Shown here in pieces: positions 39,401 to 51,400 of a stretch of 64,000 nt of DNA. Position 1 is the first letter of the stretch. Each line of letters begins with the position of its first letter. Made by a program: the position numbers and the translations under genes. The notes beneath the pieces were generated by a model that had not been told where the DNA came from, made no database searches, and saw only the letters and a list, made by a program, of their open reading frames with translations. Where the stretch lies: NCBI GenBank assembly GCA_963920705.1, contig OY987227.1, positions 23,089,434-23,153,433 of the forward strand, read 5' to 3'. Source of the stretch: Odiellus spinosus. Taxonomy: Eukaryota; Arthropoda; Arachnida; Opiliones; Phalangiidae.

Positions 39401-42400
39401 CGAGGATGGTGCTCAGCCTGTATCCGAAGCTTCGAGCGTTAAATCGTTTCAATCTGCCGCAGTTTCGCAACAAAGTCAAAGCACTTCCAGTTCTTTCAAA
39501 ACTTCCAGTTTCCAAAGCAGCCAAGTTAGATCGTCACAACGGTCTGTTCACGTTACCAGCGTTCAAAAAAGTCGAGTTTTCTCCACAACGGCAAGCGGCG
39601 AATCGATCGAACATGATGTCGTTGATTTTGTTGGGCCCCGTGGCGAAGAAGATTCGATCAGTGCAACTGGTTCCGTTGAGCGAGATAGAGTTTGCCCCTC
39701 AGAAGAAGATCCTGATAATCGAGAATTCGCCCATTTCAAAACGCATCAAGAAAAGTTTGAAAACCAAGACACAATTAGTTACATCAATAGCGCTTCTCAA
39801 AGTTTTTCATCGTCTGTCGTAACGACAGGAGATACTGAATACAATACACCCTTACATAATGTGCCCTTTGACATACCAGAGACTGTCAATGAACCAAAAT
39901 TAATTTCATCCAGTCCCAGAGAAGACGAGCAGTACTATGTACTTCAAGGGGATCCCAATAGCCAAGGCTTCGCCCATTTTAAATCGCGCCAAGAGGAATT
40001 TGAAAGTCCGGATAAAACGGCTTATGTGAAAAGTGCGTCGCAAAGTTTTTCGTCGTCGGTCGTAACTAAATCATCGGGTGAAGTAATCTCAACCTTTCGT
40101 GTCCCTGAACTTACGGAGAACCAACCAGTACCAGATATTCCTTTTAATACGAAACTCTCAAACCACCAATTCACGGAAGGACGTAAAGAAGACGAGCAGC
40201 TGTACGTTTTAGAGGGAGATCCTAATCAGCAAGGATTTTCCCACTATAAATCTCGAGAGGAAGAATTTCAAAGCTCAGATAATAAAAGCCATTATAAATC
40301 CACTGCTCAAACGTTTTCAATCATGACATCGAGTGCGAAAGATTTTAAGAATGATCTCCAGAAAATAGAGGATGAAGCTAAAGTACAAGCCGAGCCTCCG
40401 ATCCTGGAAGCGCTTCCGTCGCCCACAGTAGAAACCACGACGCAAGTACATCTCCTTATCCACGTTCCGAGTAGCCCTTCATCGGAAACGTATCCTCAAG
40501 ACCCAGCATCGCTGGTCATTAGACCACCCGAGCAAACCTATTTTGCTAAGGCTGTTAAATCGGAAGAAGATGATGTAGGTTTAAAAATTCGAATGTTCGG
40601 ACAACCTGAAGTGATAAACACTGTCTCAACTACCTACGAAGCGCCCTCTGAGTTACCCGAGGTTCCGACTACGTCATTAATGAGCCCGGGAGGTCCTTTA
40701 TCCCCGGATCAAAGAAAAACCACTTCGGATAGATCTGGTCAGAAGATATCGTTAGAAGAAAAGATTTACTCTCTCATAAAACCTACTATGGATTTGATTG
40801 AACAACGTAAAACTACGGTTGGCGATTCTTTAAATAAAGAAGAGCCAGTGACTACTAAGAAGTTGGAGTTAAGTTTGAAAGAAAAGGAAAATCTCTCGGA
40901 CACGAAAGACGAGGATTCTGAGGAGCTATCGAAGGGGAAGAAAAGTAAATCGAAAAAGATTGTGAAATCCCATAAAGTTGAAGTGAAAAGTGAACAAGTT
41001 TCTGTTGTCGAAACTCTTACCACGGATGAAATCAATCGAAACGTTACTGACATTACGAAAGACGTCGTTTCGGAACAGCTACTAACAAAGTCTACTAAAG
41101 AAAAGAAATCGAAAGAGAAAAAACAAAAACTAAAGAAGAGTAAGAAAAGCGAATCGGAGCTGGATACTGAGCCTGATCAGCATCCACCTCAATTGACGGA
41201 AGAAGATTGGACTATGGAACTCAATAAAAAATTAGTGCAGCTCCGAACAATTGAAGATCAAATATTAGCGAACCTAGAGGATACGCAGCTCGATGAGGCT
41301 CAAGTTCGAAGTGAAACTAAGAACAGCATGTCGGATAAATCTAGCCAGCCCATTCAAAAAACGGACGAAGGAGCGAGCATTCTAACGGAATCAGCAAATG
41401 ACGATGAATCTTTGTCAACCGTAGTTAAAACTGATAAGAAATTTTTCGAGCCTAAGACTAAAAAGTCGAAGTCAAAGAAAGATAAAACGGAGTCTACTAG
41501 GACATCGGAATTGAAAGAGAATCTAGCACTCGCTTCAGTTTTGGAAGGTGCAACAACATATCATGGCCAAGTGAATTTGGAAAGGGAAGTAACAGACCAG
41601 TCGGAGGTTAAAATGAAAATTAACGTAGATGATCTACAATTTATAGACGAAGATACTCCAAAACATACCCCAAAACATAAAGGAAAAAAACCAAAAGAAA
41701 CTAGTCCAACGGAAAGGTCTGATACGGAACAGGTTAACACATTGAAACCAGTTGAAGATACGCTGGCTGATAAGATGAAACCGTCTACAGACGTAACTAT
41801 TGGAAAAATAGAATCTGTAAAGAGTAAAGAACGCAAATCTAAGAAATCCAAAAATACGAAACCTCCTGTAGACTTTAAAACCCCAATTATGGACAAACCA
41901 GAAATTGGCATCGCAGTTAAAGACAAACCGTTGGACAAAACTGTTAAAGATGCGTCAGTTGACATGATGGAACCAATTGAAGGCGCTCCGGTTGACCAGA
42001 TCGAACTAGTTAAAGACGCGTCCATTGAAAAGATCGAACCCGTTAAATACTCGCCAGCTGACAAGATCGAACCAGTTAAAGACGCACCCGTTGACAAGGT
42101 GAAATCATTGGAAGACGCGCCCGTCGACAAGGTGGAACCAGTTAAAAGCGCTCCCGTTGACAGGGAGGAACCAGTTAAAGAAGCGCTCTTTGACCAGATT
42201 GAACCAGTAAAAGACGCACCCGTTGAAAAGATGGTACCGGTTATAGGCGTAACTATTGCAAAAAATGAACCGGAAAAGAGAAAAGACCGCAAATCCAAGA
42301 AATTGAAGAATATCAAATCTTTCGAAGACTTTAAAGCCCCAATCATGGATAAACCCGAAATTGTCACCGTAGTTAAAGAATCCCCGGTTGAAATCATTGA

Positions 42401-45400
42401 ATTGCCTGGAAGCGAACCGGTAGACAAAACTGAACAAGTCAAAGATGCGCCGGTTGACATAATTGAACCAGTTAAAGATGTGTTGGTGCAGAAGATTGTA
42501 CTAGATACAGACACGCTGGTTAACAAGATCGAACCAGTTAAAGACTCACCCGTTGAAAAGGTAGAGCCAGATAAAGACGCGCCCGTTGTTAAGATGACTG
42601 AAAATATTCCACCACTGCAAGATATTCCTGTTGGAAATAAAGAACCGGAGAAGAACAAAGATGGCAAATCCAAGAAGTCCAAAAAGACCAAATCTTACGT
42701 AGATATTAAAAGTGGTATCCTGGACATAGCAAGCACTGTCGTAGTAGAATCTGAAACGGACGCTGCGAACAGGAACACAACGTCACCGAAAACAATAATT
42801 GGCATAACCAAGGCTACATCCAACGAAACTCACACATTGACATCGACTAAAATCGTGAAATCCAAAATTAAGAAAAATAAGAAAAGCGATCGTTCATCTG
42901 AATCCGAACGTGAACCGGAAGTGAAAGGGCCCGCGATTTCAAAAGAGATTCAAGGCGAAGTAACCACAGATAAAGGTGACGCGAAGTACCGCCTTGAAAG
43001 GAAAAATGAAGACCAGGACGAGGAAAGATCTAAATTCAAAAAGAAATCCAGAGGAGATAAAACCAAAACGGAAAGTGGCGAAGGAAAGCCTTCCAAAACA
43101 TCAAAGCCCAAGAGCGAGCGAAGTGATAAGGATATTACCACGGTCGAGTATCCCTCGCTTAAAACTGGGCAAAACGATGCCTTCAACGATGTTTGGAAAA
43201 CAGAAACCGAACCTTTCGCATCTCCCTTTGAAATATCTAAGAGGGACAAAGTTCTTCGTACACTCTCGACGGACAGTGAAAACGAAAAACCAAGAGAAAT
43301 TGGTAAAATGGTGGTTTTGAAAAAAAGGTCCAAAGTTGGAAGGAACAAATTGACTGATAGTACCAATGACAGTGCCGAAGCTAAAACCACCGAAGAAGAA
43401 ACAAGCGACGTTGCAATTGTTTCGGAAGCCGAAGTCGAAGTCCAAGTCGAACATGTTAAAACAGAGCCTGTTATTGTTGGTGAAATCAAGAAAATTGAAC
43501 CCACTTACAAACCTGTCAAGAAGAAGGCGAGTAAGAAAAAGAAAAGTACCGAACCTGAAATCCAACAACCGGAGATAATTGAACTTGGTAAACCGTTGAT
43601 CGCTAGTCCGTTCGTTGAAACTGAAGAGAGCGTCTCTTCTTTTGTAATACCGGAGGTGATTGATCAATTTGAAAGTGAACATTTGCAAGTGATAAAGGAA
43701 GGTGTTATTGTTGATTCGGATACTAAAAAGGATCAAACCAGCAAAAAGACTAAAAAGAAGCCAAAAGATAAGAAGGTAATCGAAAATGATAAAGACGGGA
43801 TTACGTCGTCTGAAGGAACAACTGAAAAGAAAAAGAAGAAAAAAAAGAAACCCAAGATATCGGACCTCGAGGACGAGTCACCTCTGTCTAACGTAGTACG
43901 AGAACATCCCGTTTTGTCCAAGCAACAATCACAAGATACGGAGTACGATTGCTTGTCTATTAACTTGGATCAGTCCGCCGACGAAATACGGCTAGATTCT
44001 ACACACAAAATGCTGCAAAGTTTGACTAGGAAGCTGGCCGAAGAAACGCTTCAGATGCTCAACGAAGCTGAAATCGATAAAAATGAAGGCGACGTTTTCG
44101 AGGCGGTTGAAAAGTCACCAGTGCTCGCTGAAAAAAAACCTGAATTAATCAATGCAAGCGCCATCAATGAGACTCTTATACAAGTCACAACCGCCACGGA
44201 GGACGTGTTTGATGAAGCGAACTTTTCCTCAGCCAAAACAATTGGCATCGTGTCTCAAAAGACCAAACCTGAAAAGATCCCAAAACGAGTGACGAAAGCT
44301 CCTCCTAAAGGGTCACTAGCTGGTATACTGGATTTTGGTGACTTGGAAAATTCAGAATATTTAGAGACAGATAGTGTTTCGGACAAGTTTTATCAAGAAC
44401 CTAACTTGGAGGAAGAGTTGCAAATGGATATGTGCCTGGCCTTAAAGTCTGAAATATCTGAATCGATAGAAACTGATAGTTTATCTGAAAAAGCTATTAA
44501 AATGGCGGAAGATATTCTTCAATCCGATTTGATTGATTCTACGGAAACCCATTTACCCGAAGACGTACCATCCCCTTCCTGGGAAAAATTGGACACGAGT
44601 AACGTTAGCGATGACAAACCTATCAAACCATTTGACAAGAAAATAAAAAAGAAGAGAGGGGGAGACAAACGTCCTAGTCCGAAAAATATCAGTAAAGAAC
44701 TGTTTTTAAAAGATCAGAACTCGTCCACTGATGAACAAGAACGGGAAAATACGTCTGACGAACAAACTAGCGGCTCATTTTCGTCTGGAAAAAAGAAGAA
44801 ATCCAAGAATCTAAAAACTAAAATTAAAAAATTACCTCTGTCATCTACGGGTATTATAGATACTCCCCGGGAAGAAAGCGAAGAGGATATTGAAAGGAGA
44901 GAATATACCGATAACGTGAGATATATTCAGGAGACCAATTATGACAGTACACTTCAAAATACGGAGATTTTCCAGGTACAGTCATCATCCATAACGTCAA
45001 AACAAATTGAGTATACAAGGGACCATCGTGCAATGTATGTGAAAAACGTAGAAATTGAAGCAGCCGGGTTAAATCAATCGACTCTGCTGAGTGATCAATC
45101 AACAATGCAAGTAGCGGAGCACTTTGAGAAAGCGTCAAAACTCGAAGATACGTCTAAGAACATATCCACTGAAACCGAAAACCTTTCTGAAGTCCCAGAA
45201 ATGGAAATATCCACTCCCGAAGATTCCTTAAATCTCCCTGTAACAAAAAAGAAACTTATTTCTTTGGAACTGTTGCTACAAGACCAGGATAAATCTGTGG
45301 GGCATTCACGCTCCGAAATTCTACTCAGTCACTCTACTTCAAAAACCGATTCCCTCAAACAAAGCTTTTCCGAGGATAAAGATGACACGACGGCAGAAAG

Positions 45401-48400
45401 CTTGGAGCCCGTATCCGATGATAGGTACTCATTGTTACATCAGGGGAAGAGTTGGATAGTGAAACCAACAGAGCAGAGCGTATTGACCGTGAAAGACGAC
45501 GTTTCAGAGGAAGCGAGTAGAACTCTCGACGCGGTAGAACAATCTGGGTTCTCGTCACTCCAAGAATACGAATCCATAACCGTCGAATCTGTGATTCCTA
45601 CTAAGCTTGAAAATGCTCAAATCACGGAAGATATTGACCAACTGGCCGATCAAATCGTACAAGAAGCCTTAGATATTGACGCGGCTAAAATAAGACGGGA
45701 GCCCTTGACTAGAGACCAGAAGGCGAATGGAAGCAGCTACGACGACATTCAAATGATTTCAGATTACTACGAAGTACTTACCAGTGACGTACAAGGTTCG
45801 GGTGAAAAACAAACGCAGTTAAGTGCGGTGTCTGATTTATCTCAACAACAACGAGTGGAAATAGAAACCATACAACGATCGCTTCAAACAGAGCTCGAGT
45901 CTGTTCGACAGTCTTTAGAAACCGAACTTGAGTCGGAAAAAGTTCAACAGTCACTGCAAACAGTTCTTGATTCTGTTAGACAATCTCTACAAATAGAAGT
46001 TGAATCCGAAAATATGCAATATGCAAAATCCCGAAAATCAGCTTTAGAGCCTGAATTAAAGCCTACCCGAGATCTAAAAATTGAAGATTCCGAATTACAA
46101 CTTAAATTGAAACCGGCACAAGAACTTATAGCCGACGAATTTATTTCAGAACCATTTCAAAAGTTACAGCCTGTAGATTTGCAATATGAGCCAGTCCGTG
46201 GACTTCCAGCGGTAGATTTAGTGTATCAGCCTTCTGAACAATTACTGTCTGTAGATCTAAAACCTGGTTCATGTCAGTCACTTGGGTTACAACCAGTAAA
46301 TCTTCAAACTGAACTGTCTCAGCAGCAACCATCCACGGAATACGTTGCGTTTAATGAAACAATCTCTTCAAATCTCAGTCCAGAAATAGAAAATCAGAAA
46401 CAGCTTATAATCTCTGTTACTCAAAGTCTCCAGGAAGCCAATGAAGCCGTCAACGAAATCAAGAGTCTGGTTCAAGTCCCGGTCTTTGCTCAAATGGCGG
46501 TTGACGACTTGAAAACGAGTTATCAAGAGCTAAGTGTTTTGAAAGAAAAAATAAATTTTTACACTAGACGTCTTCAAGAAATCACTACCACCTTGGAAGA
46601 AGTTGTTATGGAAGAAAGCGTAATTATTAGCATTCGCCGAGAGCTTCTAATTGTCAGGACTTATTTGGAAGAAACGTGGACTTTAATAGAGGCTCGAGAG
46701 AATGTCCTAAACAAAACCATCGAAGTTCAAACCAAAAGGGAGTTAACAGAGAAACGAGCCATGGAACAATTGGAAAGAAAAATTAGCAGCGAGAAAAATC
46801 CTGAGAGACAAGAATTTCTCCGAGAACATTTCAGAATCAGAGCGGTAAATATTTTTTTTATGATTTGTTTTTAATTTTTTAATTTTATTGTTTTGTACAA
46901 AGAATTTACAGGAAAATCGAAGCCGACAGCTAAATCTATTAGCCAGAATTCAAGAAACAACGTCCTCACTGAAATCCGAATCAAGACCGGAAATGGTGGA
47001 CCAAGAACGAGGGAAAAGCCAAGAAGTTGATCAGAACCTGTTGAAACATCGACTAGCCATTCTGGCTCAGAGTGTGAGGAACCCCAAATCTCGTTCATCT
47101 AATTCGCAGGTGCCTTAGTTTTTAAGCACGCGCTTTTTTGTTTTTGTACGGCACTACCAAAAGCGCCGCTAATAGTCCTGAATTTTTTATTGCAACTCCA
47201 TAAGTTTTTTATTCCAACGCCATAAGTTTCGGCGCTTATTCAAACTGCCCTGTATCGGATTAGAAGCCTTCTCTAAGTTTAATGTCTTTGTTGTGTTTTT
47301 TTTTCTGATTTTATAAATTTGTTACCAGGATTACTCTGAATGGCAAACCTTACCAGCGCAGTTAACCGATCATCTATCCTTCAATGACGAACTAGACTCC
47401 AGAATTCAATCGCTGCAAGATCGTACATCCACAACCGTTATTACAGTGACTATCCTCGAAGAGTACGTATACATATTAGAAATCGTGAGGGAATGGCTCG
47501 AAGTACTACAATACCGCATCATCCGAGCTCAAACGACCAGTGTTGAATCAGCCATACAACAATTTCAAGATTTTGATAACGAAGTTGCGCTGGTTCGCGA
47601 GAAAATAGAACTCCTTTCAAATATTACTTTGAAAATTGGAAGTTCCTTTACCCCCGAGTCATATACCAACATCATGGACTCTCTCAATGGCATGCAAGAC
47701 CTAATTGAAGGGGTTCAAAACGTGACAAAGGATGCCTGTCAACGTCAAGTCGACAATTGTCAGTGCAATGATCGACTAAGTTCTGAAGTTGAATCCTTGA
47801 AAAGGGCTGTTGCTAACGAATTGACTTCTATTGAGGAAGCTGCGGATAGTTTTTCAGGACCGGACGAGTTTCCAGTTGTAGAGGTAAATATTCTCGTTAT
47901 GTTTGAACAAATTAAAGCCAGCATAGTGAAAAATAGGCATACAAATTTGTATTAAAAATTTACTCTCTAACTTTCGAAACCCTAAAAAATTTTTTTTTTT
48001 TTCTTCGTAAGTGGGTGAATAGTAAGTATAGAACCCAGCCATACGCCAAACCACATATGTGACCTTCTAAAGCGCAGTAAAGCCCATCATAATCATGCAA
48101 AGTTTCAGCGAGCACTCAGTATAAAATTGAATGTATTTCATCTTAGTTTATAGGTGTACCCCGAATTAGACGCTTTATTGCTGATCCCTCGACATAAGAG
48201 AAAGCATAGGCATCATAATAACGAAATGATTAGATTAATTCCGGCCGTGGGTCAACCTAGGTATGTTTCATTTTCGGCTTTCGCCGAATGGCCGAATACC
48301 TATGTCGTTTAAAATTTCATCAATGCATTTTTACCCAATCATTTGTAACCGTATTCGGAACTTGTCCGGTTTTAGCTGCATCATATCTCAATGCACTTCA

Positions 48401-51400
48401 AAGCCTTTTTTTATTAATAATCTAATATTTAGAGCGTAACCCCACCCATATAAGCTAGGCTTGTGCTTGGGTGGGGAGTGTATTATCATAATATGTATTA
48501 TTGAAGTAAAAATTTTACAATAAACATGGGATACATATTTTAACAAAGATTGTTGTGTTTGAGGTAATTAGTTAGGTTTAAGTTTAGTTGTTTATAATTA
48601 TGTATTTCTTTCGGGTTAAGTGGTTTATTGTTATATAATTTTGGACCTAATATATCTGCATTTTTATCGGAAATAGTTTTTGAACTTCTAGGAACTGGAA
48701 CCCTTAGAGAAGTGTAAAAACGGGTGAAATACGCGGGTTTAACAGGTGTAGTACTATTAATATCTAACATTTTATTACGTTTAAAATAATTTAGGATAAC
48801 TTTTTTCTGAAACAATTTTTCAAGTGGGAGAACATCGAATTCTTTATAGATTAACATCGTGGGGTAGCGCCATGGGCGATTTAAACAAAGTTTTATAATT
48901 CTTTTTGTAATCTATTTATAACGTTAAGATTAAGCTCATAAGAGCTACCCCAGCATAGAAGACCATATGTTATTAAAGATTCGAATAGACTAAAATAAAG
49001 AATACGTCTATTTTTAATATCTAGTATTGATTTAATTTGCCCGAAGCTGTGTAGTATATATCGCAACTTTTTCGATAATAACGCTATATGGGTATTCCAT
49101 TTTAAGTGATGGTCCACAATAACTCCCAAATACTTTACTGATTCAACTTTTGTCAAATTACTGCAGTCACAGGGAGCCTGATCCGAACTACAAAGTATTT
49201 TTTCATGGAGTTTAAGAATATTAATATCCTTAAACGCACCAGCTTTTGTTAATGAAAAAGTCATATAATTAGATTTATGAGAATTTAAACTGAGATTTAT
49301 GTCAAGCCAGGCTTTAGTGGTTGCTAACCCAATATTTGCTTTTTGAAATCACTCATCCCAACTATCACCTATGTAAATCTGAACTGTATCGTCTGCAAAA
49401 GCTACTATCAAAATCAAAATATTTATAAAGGGTCGGCTTTTTGAAACTCTATTTAGTAAACCTCGACCGTATTTTGTTCCAGAGTGTTTCTGCTAGACTG
49501 GATATGCTTCAAGATCAGTATGACTGTATTAAAAGGCAATGCCTACAAGCCCAACTGTACAATCCGGCTTTCCAACTACCACAACTAATTCCTTTGGACG
49601 ATAATATATCTGCCTTGATAAAACAAGTACTAGAAAGACAAAAAGCCAGTTCTGATAAAAAATCGAAGCGAGATTCTGCTCGTTACGACGAGCAATATCG
49701 CACTGTTAGCGAACTTCTGAGCTACGCACAGTCTTGGCTTCAGTTGTTCTTGGTAGTCAATGACGCTGAGGAATTGCAGGCGTATATTGGACAACTGCAG
49801 AGGATATTTCAAAACACGCAATTACGGGCGGCCCAACTTCAATCTACCTTCGATTCCTTAGAAGCGGACTCTTCTACCAAACGTCTGAAGGACCACCGTC
49901 AATTGGTGGCTTCCGTTCACGAGCTACTGCAAGAAGCGGGCGATCGGGCGGCGCGCTTGCAAAACTGCGCCCTGGTCTGGCTTGATTTAAACGAAGCCCT
50001 CAAAAAAGGTGTTACGTGGGTGAACGAGGCATATGATCGAATTGCTAGCCAGTGTGCGGTTACTTACGAGAACCTCGAATCCTTGATCGCCATGTACCAG
50101 GTAAAGTTTAATTGTACCAATCATAATTTTTAACAGTAATAAATGCTATCATGGCCCCTTTTTAGAATCTCGAGAACGAAACCGACGAAAATATTCCTCG
50201 AATGTTAAAAATTCATCGTTTACGCAAACGTTTCCTCCAGCTGTCATCGGACGTAGTCAAATGCCCCAATTTAGATCGTCAAACAGAAGATTTCAGATAT
50301 CAGTGGAGGCACTTGTGTCGCCAAACTCGTTTGCAATTGAAACAAATGCGAGCTTTTAAAAGCGAATGGAATGACTTTCAACAAGATCTGGATGACCTTG
50401 GTGATTGGTTGGATCGAGCTAACGCTAAAGCGAATCGTTCGTCATCCTTAACCAGTAAGAAGAAGAATAAGAAATTCAGAGTCGACCAAGTGACCTCCAA
50501 TCTCATGGAAATTGGGGTAGGTTCTCTGCGTTTTTAGTTTGAAAATATAATTAAGATAACCTTTTTTTTTTTTTTTTTTTTTTTTTTTGTTATCGTAGAA
50601 AATTAAGAAAGAACAGAAAGAGAAAACTGCTCAGTATCTCCAAATCGAAAAAGCTCTTACCTTGGCGAGGCGTTTAAAAATACACAGTTCGAAACACGCT
50701 TCTGATTTGCAGCTTGGCTTAGAGAAGAAATGGAAAAAGTTGGAGAATGTTTGTCAGTCAGCTGAAGAGAACTCTTTCAAGCTAATAGTCGATGGCAAAG
50801 TAACCCGCGATGACTGCATCACTAACGCCACTACCTTCTTAGAAACCAAGAATGATAACATACAAGAGCTTAAAGGTTGGGATATTGGATCTTTCTCGGA
50901 TGCCCAATTGTGTCTATCGAAATGGAAGGAATTGAGAGTGGAGCTGGAGATTCAACTTAGAATTCTGGAGACGGTTCAAATAACAGAGGAGGTGGATGAG
51001 ACTGTGGTTGATCTTATTAACAGGGTAAACCAGTTCGTCGCCGTCGTGTCCACCGAGCTAAGCAAGCAAGAAAAATTGGTTTCCAAGCATGATAAGCTGG
51101 AAGAATCGGCCCAATGTTTAACGAATTGGCTGGAAAAAACCCTGTCTTCGCTGTTGAAAATGAAAGAAGGTTTATCTTCAACCAAGATTGACGGAATCAA
51201 CTCCATTCTGGATAAGTTGGAAAATCTACGCGAAGAACTTAAAAGTGAACCAGGAACTCATTACCAGGAAGTCCGAGACCTCGTCGGTGAAATTTCGAAC
51301 GAAAGTGATCACGATATGATCAAGGAGCACGCCCGAGAGTTACTACACAGGGTCTCATCCTCGTGGGACACTACGCTTCGTAAAATCGACGAACTAGAAA

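Noticed and set aside
41561..42691. 376-codon minus-strand frame opposite the Lys-rich linker repeats
   Set aside because: Shadow of the biased repetitive coding strand (VKDAPVDK units); the reverse product is a Ser/Thr/Gly repeat with no independent signal.
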